Positions 15,311-22,212 of a DNA stretch of 42,018 nucleotides are shown piece by piece (position 1 is the stretch's first letter; each line of letters opens with the position of its first letter). Below the pieces are notes generated by a model. The model saw nothing but the letters and a program-made list of their open reading frames with translations. It did not search any database and was not told where the DNA came from. This DNA is from an uncultured Myxococcales bacterium (GTDB lineage: Bacteria; Myxococcota_A; Polyangia; Nannocystales; Nannocystaceae). Made by a program: the position numbers and the translations under genes. Where the stretch lies: the NCBI GenBank assembly GCA_902826865.1, contig CADEGN010000033.1, forward strand, positions 1 to 42,018, read 5' to 3'.

Positions 15311-16693
15311 TCACACACGTATGCGGGTCCACGCCCCGCGCGCGAACACGCGACCCAGCAGGATCGTCCTCATACCCCAGTCGATCGTGCTGGCCCACCA
15401 GATGCCGACCAATCCGAGGCCGAGTCCGGCAGTCAGTCCCCACGCCAGCGAGACCCGCACGACCAAGCCGCTCACGATCGCGGCGCTGAGCGGGCTACGC
15501 GTGTCGCCGGCGCCGCGCAGGCCCTGGGCCAAGACGATCGCAGTCGTCATAAACGGCTGGGCAAGGGCGAGCAGCGGCAACACACTCGCCGCGGCCGCGA
15601 GCATCTCGGGATCCTCGCTGCCCGGCGGCACGAACACAGGCAGCGTGTACCGACCCGTGCCCCAAACCGCGACACCGACCGCGCTCAGAGAAACCACCGC
15701 GATCGTCGTGGCAATCGCTCCACCCCGACGCGCGCGGTTCGGATCGCCCGCTCCGAGGCTCTGGCCCATGATGGTTGCCGCCGCCACGCCAAAACCGTCG
15801 GCGCACATGAAACAGACCGATTCGACCGTCACGAGCGCCTGATTGGCGGCCATCGCCGTCGGGCCAAGGCGGGCGATCGCGCTGGCATACGCGAGAAAAC
15901 CGGCATGGACGACCACGCGCTCGGCGATCGCCGGCAACGACAGGCCGAGGATCTCGCGCCGCGCTTTGGCATCTTCGTCGCGCAACGCTGCGGGACGGGT
16001 CACGAGCCCAGCGATGCACAGCGGATGGGAGCGCCTGCGCAGAACGCCGAGCAGAATCGCCGCCTCGAAACCGAACGCGATCGCCGTCCCGATTGCCGCG
16101 CCGCGAACGCCGAGCGCGTCGACGCGAAGGCCCGCGAACTGAAACCCGTGGATCAGCGCGGCATTGACCGCAATATTGATGCCGTTCGCGACGACACCGG
16201 CGAACAGCGGCGTGCGCGTGTCACCCGAGCCGACGAGAATCATGGCCGCTGCGGTTGCGACGAATGCCAGCGGAAGCGCGGCAATCGTCACGCCGAGGTA
16301 GTCGATCGAGAGTGCGCGTAGATGTGGAACATCCGGGCCGAGGGCCGCCACCAGGGGATCGAGCACCGCGAGCCCCACCGCGCCGACGATCACGCCGAGC
16401 ACGAATGCGATCCGGAGCGCGGCGCGGGCGACCGAGCGCGCCCGCGCCAGGTCACCGGCACCGGTCGATCGGGCCACCAGGGCGACGGTGCCCACGCACG
16501 AGGCCATGAACACCGAGGTGATCGACCAAAGCAGCGGACCTTGCAATTGCATGCTCGCGAGGCCGTCGCGGTGCCAGCGGGCCAACATCATGCGATCGGC
16601 AAGGAACACCAGGGTTCCCACGAGTCCAGTCGCGATCGCGGGGATCGCCAGCACGAGCACGTCGCGCACAATCGATGGGGAGGGGGAACGCAC
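15311..16693 (-). CDS. MATE-family multidrug/toxin extrusion transporter
   Basis: 460 residues from the GTG at 16693. The open frame reaches 16984 but would overlap the divergent agmatinase gene, and the extra part is Arg-rich. About twelve transmembrane helices are visible in two similar halves. Motifs include an opening VLVLAIPAIATGLVGTLVFLADRMMLARW, AMILVGSGDTRTPLFAGVVANGINI in the first half, and VLAQGLRGAGDTRSPLSAAI in the second. The paired GSGDTRTP/GAGDTRSP repeats are diagnostic of MATE exporters. The family moves organic cations and other small molecules outward using Na+ or H+ gradients. The coupling ion and substrate cannot be read from the sequence. It is divergent from the agmatinase-like gene, with about 60 bases between the starts. 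Confidence 0.9.
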   Translation of the reverse strand: MRSPSPSIVRDVLVLAIPAIATGLVGTLVFLADRMMLARWHRDGLASMQLQGPLLWSITSVFMASCVGTVALVARSTGAGDLARARSVARAALRIAFVLGVIVGAVGLAVLDPLVAALGPDVPHLRALSIDYLGVTIAALPLAFVATAAAMILVGSGDTRTPLFAGVVANGINIAVNAALIHGFQFAGLRVDALGVRGAAIGTAIAFGFEAAILLGVLRRRSHPLCIAGLVTRPAALRDEDAKARREILGLSLPAIAERVVVHAGFLAYASAIARLGPTAMAANQALVTVESVCFMCADGFGVAAATIMGQSLGAGDPNRARRGGAIATTIAVVSLSAVGVAVWGTGRYTLPVFVPPGSEDPEMLAAAASVLPLLALAQPFMTTAIVLAQGLRGAGDTRSPLSAAIVSGLVVRVSLAWGLTAGLGLGLVGIWWASTIDWGMRTILLGRVFARGAWTRIRV

Positions 16694-16752
16694 CGGCGCC
16701 CGAGAGTCTCGGCGAGGCGGCGTCGCTGGTCGCTGGCCGACCGGCTTGGGGT

Positions 16753-17859
16753 ATGCTCCGGCCGGTGCTCCGCAAGGTTGACACGTCGCGATTCGATGTC
16801 GCCGGCGCCGGCGATCCCGCCGGCAGTGTGTTCGGGCTCCCGTACGATGAACGCGAGAGCGCGATCGTGCTGGTGCCGGTCCCGTGGGAGGCCACGACGA
16901 GCTATGGTCGTGGCACGGTGCGCGGTCCGTCGGCGATCCGTGCCGCCAGCCTCCAGCTCGACCTGTTTGATCTCGAGCTGGCACAGTGCGGGCTCGGGCA
17001 GCCTTGGACCTACGGGATTCACATGCGCGACGAGTCGCCCGAAGTTCGGGCGTGGAACGACGAGGCTTGCGCGGCGGCGCTGCCGATTGTCGCCGCGGGT
17101 GGCGAGCTCGGGGGTGATCCCGCGCTTGCGCGGGCGCTCGACCGGGTCAACGAGCTCTCCCACCGGCTCGACGCCTGGGTCGAGCGCGAGGTCGCGGCGC
17201 TCTTGGCCGCAGGCAAGATCGCCGGTGTCGTCGGTGGCGATCACTCGGTCGCGCTGGGGGCGATCGCCGCCCATGCGGCGCACTACGGAGAACTCGGCCT
17301 GCTGCACATCGACGCCCACGCCGATCAGCGGCGGGCCTACGAGGGGTTCGATCGCTCCCATGCGAGCGTCCTGTACAACGCGCTTGAGCTGGTGCCGGGC
17401 GTGTCCCGCGTGGTTTCCGTCGGCGTTCGCGATCTCAGCGCGTGGGAGTTCGATCGCTGTCGCTCGCACCCGAAGATCGAGCTGTGGTCCGATCCGAGGA
17501 TGCGCGCAAAATTGGCCGATGGCACCCCCTTGAAGGCGCTGTGCGACGACATCGTGGACGCGCTGCCGCGCGACGTATACGTGACGTTCGACATCGATGG
17601 TCTTGACCCTGCACTGTGCCCCGGGACGGGCACGCCGGTGCCGGGCGGCCTCGCTTTCGCCGAGGCCACCGCGCTGCTCGCCAGTCTTCATCGCCACGGG
17701 AAGCGGCTCGTCGGCTTCGATCTCGTCGAGGTCGCGCCCGGACCCGAGGGTGGCTTCGTAGGCGGCGCGCCGGCCGGGCAGTGGGACGGCAACGTCGGTG
17801 CGCGCGTGCTATACAAGCTATGTGGATGGTCGCTGGCAACTCGAGGTGGACGTGACTGA
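16753..17859 (+). CDS. speB: Agmatinase/arginase-family ureohydrolase
   Basis: 368 residues from the ATG at 16753; the frame opens earlier, but this ATG fits the family length and the divergent neighbour. Family blocks in order are VPVPWEATTSYGRGT (41-55), GGDHSVALG (161-169), HIDAHADQR (185-193), and FDIDGLDPALCPGTGTPVPG (279-298). His164, Asp187, His189, Asp191, Asp280 and Asp282 match the six ligands of the two-manganese centre. The family hydrolyses guanidino compounds to urea plus an amine. The PWEATTSYGRGT block is typical of the bacterial agmatinase-like group, so putrescine formation from agmatine is the best guess. Arginase or guanidinobutyrase cannot be excluded. The 3' end overlaps the start of the HAD-UbiA gene, so the two are translationally linked. 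Confidence 0.85.
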   Translation: MLRPVLRKVDTSRFDVAGAGDPAGSVFGLPYDERESAIVLVPVPWEATTSYGRGTVRGPSAIRAASLQLDLFDLELAQCGLGQPWTYGIHMRDESPEVRAWNDEACAAALPIVAAGGELGGDPALARALDRVNELSHRLDAWVEREVAALLAAGKIAGVVGGDHSVALGAIAAHAAHYGELGLLHIDAHADQRRAYEGFDRSHASVLYNALELVPGVSRVVSVGVRDLSAWEFDRCRSHPKIELWSDPRMRAKLADGTPLKALCDDIVDALPRDVYVTFDIDGLDPALCPGTGTPVPGGLAFAEATALLASLHRHGKRLVGFDLVEVAPGPEGGFVGGAPAGQWDGNVGARVLYKLCGWSLATRGGRD

Positions 17860-19339
17860 CGCCGAGCGCGAACAAGCGGCTGCGGGAGCGGCTCAGGGCG
17901 CGGTTGCGACCGTCACCGATGTGCCACTCGTGGTCGATCTCGACGGCACGCTCATCAAGTCGGACGTGCTGTGGGAGTCGCTGATGCTGCTCATGCGCGA
18001 TCGGCCTTGGGCGTTGATTCGCGCCCTGCGATGGCTGAGCGGAGGCAAAGCGTCGTTCAAGGCCAAGCTGGTGGCTGAGGTTGCGCTTGATCCCGCTGCC
18101 TTGCCGTACCGCGACGACGTGCTTGCCTTCGTCCACGCGGCCCGTGGCGAGGGCCGGCGGGTCGTACTCGCAACCGCCACCCACCAGGCAGTGGCGGACT
18201 TGGTTGCGGGTCACCTCGGCGTGTTCGACGAGGTGCTTGGCACCGAAGGCCAGACGAATCTCGGGGGCGCGACGAAACGCCACGCGCTCGAGCAGCGCTA
18301 CGGCAACAAGGGTTTCGACTACATGGGCGATCATCGCCGTGATATCCCGATTTTCGCGGGCGCACGGTCCGCCCATCTCGTGGGCGCGAGCTCCTCGGTC
18401 GAGCAGGCGGCCCGCACCCACGGCAACGTCGATCGGGTGTTTCCCCGCGCTCGCGGAGGGCCACTCCTGTGGCTCAGGGCCATGCGTATTCATCAGTGGG
18501 TGAAGAACGCGCTCTTGTTTCTGCCCCTCACGCTGGCCCATCGTCTCACCGATTTTCACGATCTCTTGCGCGTATCGATCGCGTTCGTCGCATTTGGCCT
18601 GGTCGCATCCTCGACCTACCAAATCAACGACTTGCGCGACTTGGCGGCCGACCGCCGACACGCGCGCAAGCGGACCCGAGCGCTAGCGTCTGGGGACCTC
18701 AGTATCCCGGCCGGCTTGACTCTCGCCGCCGTGGCGTTTGTGTCGGGGTTTGCCGTAGCCCTCGCTTGGCTCCCGGCGGCGTTCGCTGGAATCCTCGCCG
18801 GCTACACCGTGCTCACGCTTGTCTACTCGTTCGAGCTCAAGCGCCGATTGCTGGTCGACATCATCGCGCTCGCCCTGCTGTACACGCTCCGCATCGTCGC
18901 GGGCGGGGCCGCCGCGGGCGTCGTGGTCTCAGAGTGGTTGCTGGCATTTTCCTTGTTTTTCTTCACCAATCTCGCGTTTCTCAAGCGCTACATCGAATTG
19001 CGGCAGATGCTCCCGACCGCGGGCGGCAAGGTCGCGGGTCGTGGCTACGTCGATACCGACGCCAACATGATTCGTTCGGTCGGTCCGTCGACGGGCACGG
19101 CGGCGGTCCTCGTCATGGCGCTTTACATCAACGGTGCCCAGGTTCAAAAGCTGTATCCCGCGGCGTTTTGGCTGTGGCTGATCGTCCCCATCCTCATCTA
19201 TTGGAACATGCGGGTGTGGTTTCTCGCCGAACGCGGCGAGGTCGACCACGATCCGGTCGTGTTCGCCCTGCGTGACCGGGTGACCTGGGCCGCCACCGCC
19301 GCCGTTGCAGTTATTGCCGTGCTAGCCACGATCGGCTAG
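17852..19339 (+). CDS. HAD phosphatase-UbiA prenyltransferase fusion (DPPR synthase-like)
   Basis: 495 residues from the GTG at 17852, which overlaps the agmatinase stop and has GAGG 6 bases upstream; an upstream GTG at 17798 is less likely. Residues 25-200 are a HAD phosphatase, with DLDGTLIKSD (29-38), LATAT near 107 and GDHRRDIPIF (159-168) as motifs I, II and III/IV. Residues 205-495 are a UbiA-type integral membrane prenyltransferase. It has NDLRDLAADRR (259-269, the first Asp-rich motif), RTRALASGDLS, YSFELKRRLLVDIIALALLY and a VSEWLLAFSLFFF segment like decaprenyl-phosphate phosphoribosyltransferases. By analogy it would join a phosphorylated sugar to polyprenyl phosphate, and the HAD half would remove the phosphate. 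The actual acceptor is unknown. Its stop codon lies inside a tandem repeat. Confidence 0.86.
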   Translation: MTDAEREQAAAGAAQGAVATVTDVPLVVDLDGTLIKSDVLWESLMLLMRDRPWALIRALRWLSGGKASFKAKLVAEVALDPAALPYRDDVLAFVHAARGEGRRVVLATATHQAVADLVAGHLGVFDEVLGTEGQTNLGGATKRHALEQRYGNKGFDYMGDHRRDIPIFAGARSAHLVGASSSVEQAARTHGNVDRVFPRARGGPLLWLRAMRIHQWVKNALLFLPLTLAHRLTDFHDLLRVSIAFVAFGLVASSTYQINDLRDLAADRRHARKRTRALASGDLSIPAGLTLAAVAFVSGFAVALAWLPAAFAGILAGYTVLTLVYSFELKRRLLVDIIALALLYTLRIVAGGAAAGVVVSEWLLAFSLFFFTNLAFLKRYIELRQMLPTAGGKVAGRGYVDTDANMIRSVGPSTGTAAVLVMALYINGAQVQKLYPAAFWLWLIVPILIYWNMRVWFLAERGEVDHDPVVFALRDRVTWAATAAVAVIAVLATIG

Positions 19340-19396
19340 CCACGATCGGCTAGCCACGATCGGCTAGCCACGATCGGCTAGTCACGATCGGCTAGC
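19321..19396 (+). repeat. 14-bp tandem repeat, about 5.4 copies
   Basis: Unit GCTAGCCACGATCG starts at 19321, 19335, 19349, 19363 and 19377, followed by a partial GCTAGC. Four copies are identical; the fifth has one change (GCTAGTCACGATCG). Each unit contains two 6-bp palindromes, GCTAGC and CGATCG. The last codons and the TAG stop (19337-19339) of the HAD-UbiA gene lie in the first one and a half copies. Because the unit is not a multiple of three, later copies fall in other frames and are non-coding. Confidence 0.95.
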
Positions 19397-19500
19397 GCAC
19401 GGTGCTTACACAAACCGTGCGTGCCGATACAACGCGGGCAGCGAGTTCGTGCGTGCCAAATCGCTGGCGGCCGCCCATGTTGAGGGCGTAAGCTGCGAGC

Positions 19501-20544
19501 ATGCAGGCAATGCAATGCGCGGCGTGGGGCGTCGTGCTCGCGTGCGGTTGCGCCAAGGACGGTGGGCGATCCGACGGGACCGATGGCGGTCAGGGGATCA
19601 CAGTGACGGCGGGCGCTTCGGAGGGGGAGGGCATCGGCGAGGTTGACGGCGGGGTGAAGCTCGATGTCGAAGGCGCTGATGGAACGATCGGTGGGGCCGA
19701 GGGTGGCGACGCCGGGTGCAAGAAGGTGGATTTCCTGTTCGTGATCGATAGCTCGCCGTCGATGGAAGACGAACAAGACAACTTGCTCACCAGCTTTCCT
19801 GGATTCATCGATGCCATCGAGCAGACATTGATGATCGATGATTTTCACCTGATGGTGATCGACGCCGGGCCCGTGCCGGGGGGAGGCTGCGACGGCACGT
19901 TAGGCGCCGGTCAACTACAGAGTGCGGCCGGGCAAGACTGTGGCCTGACGGACGGGCGACGCTACGCTGATCAGGATCAGCTCGATCTTCCAGGCACGTT
20001 CGGCTGTATTGGTGCGCGTGGGTTCGCGGGGGATCCCAACGAGCGCACGATGGACGCAACCACGGCGGCGCTCACTGATCTGGCGCAACCTGGCGCGTGC
20101 AACGAGGGGTTTCTCCGCGACGATGCAGTGCTCGTTGTCACCATCATCTCGGACGAAGAGGACAGCCCGGGCGATGTCGGCGTCAACCAGTTGCCAAGCG
20201 GCCAGTGCGAGCCCGTCGACGACGATTCAAATTCGAGTGGTGATCCGGGAGCATGGAAGACGGCCATCGTCGGCGCCAAGGCGGGCAACGAGGACGCTGT
20301 AGTTGTCTTGGGCTTGCTTGGTGACTGTGATGCAGGCGGCGATTGTCCCGGCATTGCCCTCGATCCGTTCGACCCGCTCGTGCCGATCACGGGTGCCGAG
20401 CCGGCGCCGCGCCTGCGGATGTTTGCGCAGTCATTCGGCTATGGCTCTGTCGGTCCGGTGTGCGCGCCGGACTACTCGACGTTCTTCGCCGATGCGGTAG
20501 GCGTGATCGCCACCGCGTGTGGCGAGTTCGTTCCGCCGGGATGA
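19501..20544 (+). CDS. Secreted lipoprotein with VWA-like domain (paralogue of the gene at 40092-41117)
   Basis: 347 residues. A short signal ends at VVLAC (Cys15). A Gly/Asp/Glu-rich linker of about 55 residues follows. The VWA-like part begins DFLFVIDSSPSMEDEQ, with the MIDAS pattern D-x-S-x-S for a divalent cation. CNEGFLRDDAVLVVTIISDE includes the further acidic cluster expected after strand 4. Many Cys residues suggest disulphides outside the cytoplasm. The paralogue shares the order VDFLFVID, GAGQ, CNEGFLRDDA, VVLGL, and C-x-x-x-Y-x-x-F-F-x-D-A-V. VWA domains usually bind other proteins in a metal-dependent way. No protease or partner gene sits beside it. The downstream frame at 20541 overlaps its stop by 4 bases. 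Confidence 0.83.
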   Translation: MQAMQCAAWGVVLACGCAKDGGRSDGTDGGQGITVTAGASEGEGIGEVDGGVKLDVEGADGTIGGAEGGDAGCKKVDFLFVIDSSPSMEDEQDNLLTSFPGFIDAIEQTLMIDDFHLMVIDAGPVPGGGCDGTLGAGQLQSAAGQDCGLTDGRRYADQDQLDLPGTFGCIGARGFAGDPNERTMDATTAALTDLAQPGACNEGFLRDDAVLVVTIISDEEDSPGDVGVNQLPSGQCEPVDDDSNSSGDPGAWKTAIVGAKAGNEDAVVVLGLLGDCDAGGDCPGIALDPFDPLVPITGAEPAPRLRMFAQSFGYGSVGPVCAPDYSTFFADAVGVIATACGEFVPPG

Positions 20545-21107
20545 CGGCTGGCCGCGCGGTTTGCGGGCCTACGCTGCCTGTGGACGTCGTCGGGTTGCCC
20601 GAGCCCGACACGAAGGACGTCGCGTGCCGGATCGCGAGTACGGCGTGGACCGCCAAGGGGCTGCGTCTCGAAGTCGACGGTCCGGCGTTTGCCGGTGTCG
20701 ATGGCGCGCCTTCGACGCTGCTGCTCCCCGTGACGGATGCGCTCGTCACGATGGACGGCGGTGCGGTCTTGGTCCGACCGCGGTCTTCGATCATCGGATA
20801 TTCGCCGAGATCTCGAAGATGGGCGCGTAGAGCCCGCACCAAGTCAACGCGACCAGGCCGGCCCCGACCGCTGCCACGCTCGCCAGACCGACCACGCGCG
20901 CCTTCGCGCCACGCGGCAAACGATCGGCGAACAGCGCGGCCGCGACTAGCCCAGCCAGGCACGTCACCGCATAGGCGCCGGAGGTCACCAGCGAGAACAC
21001 TCGGGGCACGTGCTCCAAACCCAGGTCGGCGACCATCGCTACGAACGTTGGCGCGGAATGGACGAACCACCCGAGCACCATCCACTCGATCAGGACGATC
21101 GCCGTGA
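20541..21107 (+). CDS. Uncertain hypothetical; only the first ~85 codons look coding
   Basis: The ATG overlaps the VWA gene stop (ATGA), which supports translation. The first 85 or so residues have normal composition and high GC at third positions (for example GLRLEVDGPAFAGVDG and LLLPVTDALVTMDGGAVLV). After about 20796 the frame becomes Arg/Pro-rich because it runs antisense to the small membrane-protein gene at 20791-21129. A one-base shift near 20800 would bring a stop at 20828-20830. I therefore suspect a small protein of about 95 residues with a frameshift or truncation at its 3' end. No family recognised. Confidence 0.3.
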   Translation: MTAGRAVCGPTLPVDVVGLPEPDTKDVACRIASTAWTAKGLRLEVDGPAFAGVDGAPSTLLLPVTDALVTMDGGAVLVRPRSSIIGYSPRSRRWARRARTKSTRPGRPRPLPRSPDRPRAPSRHAANDRRTARPRLAQPGTSPHRRRRSPARTLGARAPNPGRRPSLRTLARNGRTTRAPSTRSGRSP

Positions 21108-21129
21108 GGAATCCTCGCCAGAAATTCAT
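20791..21129 (-). CDS. Small integral membrane protein, function unknown
   Basis: 112 residues with about three hydrophobic helices: LTAIVLIEWMVLGWFVHSA, AYAVTCLAGLVAAALFAD, and LASVAAVGAGLVALTWCGLY. A short cytoplasmic loop rich in Arg/Lys lies between the second and third helices (RLPRGAKARVV). It begins MNFWRGFLTAIVLIEW. I do not recognise the family, but the helix pattern and codon use are those of a real gene. It is convergent with the frame starting at 20541, and their 3' ends overlap. Confidence 0.6.
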   Translation of the reverse strand: MNFWRGFLTAIVLIEWMVLGWFVHSAPTFVAMVADLGLEHVPRVFSLVTSGAYAVTCLAGLVAAALFADRLPRGAKARVVGLASVAAVGAGLVALTWCGLYAPIFEISANIR

Positions 21130-21368
21130 CGACCAGCGACCATACCATACTCAGCCGTGCGTTCCGGTCACGGATCGCAGACGCTTGCGCTGGAGCAAGA
21201 CGACGGACGGCGTTCTCCGCGCGCCCCTCGGAACGCTGATCCGCGCCACCCCAGAGGCCTCGAGCAGTCGCGGCAACAGGGCGCGCTGATCGCCTGCGAA
21301 CACCAGCGTCTGCGGCTAGGCGTTTTCTAATGTGGGAACGGTGCCAGCCTGGTCGAGCGCCTCGGGTT

Positions 21369-21385
21369 TCGCCGCGAAGCGGCGA
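21369..21385 (-). terminator. Hairpin just past the Trp-rich lipoprotein gene
   Basis: TCGCCGC (21369-21375) and GCGGCGA (21379-21385) form a perfect 7-bp stem with a 3-base loop, 6 bases beyond the stop codon of the minus-strand gene that ends at 21391. No T-run follows on the minus strand (AAACCC), so it is a termination or 3'-stabilising candidate only. The rest of the gap 21130-21390 shows no convincing gene. Confidence 0.4.
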
Positions 21386-21390
21386 TTCCG

Positions 21391-22104
21391 TCACTCTTCG
21401 ACAACGAGGTTGTAGACAGCCGAGGTCGTGAAGCCCGAGACCTCGCCCTCGCACACCTCGCCACCGAACTCGAGCACGTGCTCGCCGGGCTCGAGCGGGC
21501 GCAACAGCGCCCAGTGGCCGTCGGTGACGGTCGGCGTCGGTCCGCCGAGGAAGCCGAACTGCGTCGCCCAATTGTCGGGATTGATATCGGTCTCGAAGAT
21601 GTCGAGCTGTTTCACGTAGAGCTCTTCGTCGAGGTCCTCGAGGTCGTTGCCGAGCAAGTCCTCGCCGTCGAGGCGCAGCGTGAGCCCGCAGGTGTGGGCG
21701 CGGTGAACCGAGAACCACTCCTCGGCGAACGCGAGGTACTCCTCCTCCGTGGGCCAGAACTCGAATTCAGGATTGATGACCCAGCGGTTCACCAGCGGGA
21801 AGTAGAGGTGCTTCCTCTTCGGGATGGTGCAGGTGCGCTCGACGGGGCCGCCGAACGTGCCCGCGAGATACCAGACCTTGCCGGACTGACCCTCGTCACA
21901 GAACTCGCCGGTTTCGTCCAGGATGGGGGATGCCGTCGAGTGCGGTTGACCGAGTGCCCACGCGAGCCAGCCCTCGGCGTGCTTTTTGTAGGCCTTGGCC
22001 CCAGCGTTGCTGTCCTGGGATACGACGGGATCGTCGCATCCGGTGGCCATCGCGCAGAGGGCGAGCACCATGACAATCGACCGGCATGCGTGGTTGTGTT
22101 GCAT
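21391..22104 (-). CDS. Secreted lipoprotein, uncharacterised Trp/Cys-containing family
   Basis: 237 residues from the ATG at 22104; the frame extends upstream but the signal begins here. A hydrophobic signal ends in MATGC, so lipid-modification at the Cys is likely. The mature protein opens with KHAEGWLAWALGQP. It then has ETGEFCDEGQSGKVWYLAGT, GPVERTCTIPKRKHLYFPLV and LVNRWVINPEF. The run of Trp plus paired Cys and 'VWYLAG...G...R.CTIP..K.LYFPL.N' looks like a conserved secreted beta-rich domain that I have seen only as unnamed. The C-terminal half (LEPGEHVLEFGGEVCEG) resembles a beta-sandwich end strand. No enzyme signature is visible. Stand-alone gene; probable surface or periplasmic binding protein. 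Confidence 0.72.
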   Translation of the reverse strand: MQHNHACRSIVMVLALCAMATGCDDPVVSQDSNAGAKAYKKHAEGWLAWALGQPHSTASPILDETGEFCDEGQSGKVWYLAGTFGGPVERTCTIPKRKHLYFPLVNRWVINPEFEFWPTEEEYLAFAEEWFSVHRAHTCGLTLRLDGEDLLGNDLEDLDEELYVKQLDIFETDINPDNWATQFGFLGGPTPTVTDGHWALLRPLEPGEHVLEFGGEVCEGEVSGFTTSAVYNLVVEE

Positions 22105-22212
22105 GCGTCGGCAGACCCGCGTCGCGCGAAAACGATCACGAGAAAAATCGCAGAATTGCGACGGCCGGGTGAGATCGGCCTTCCCATTCAACGACCCGCG
22201 GCCGGTTGGCCA

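Noticed and set aside
15008-16321. 437-codon plus-strand frame opposite the MATE gene
   Set aside because: Charged low-complexity sequence without family blocks, while the minus strand has paired G-x-GDTR motifs.
16694-16984. N-terminal extension of the MATE exporter
   Set aside because: Arg-rich, overlaps the divergent agmatinase gene, and the known family start is at 16693.
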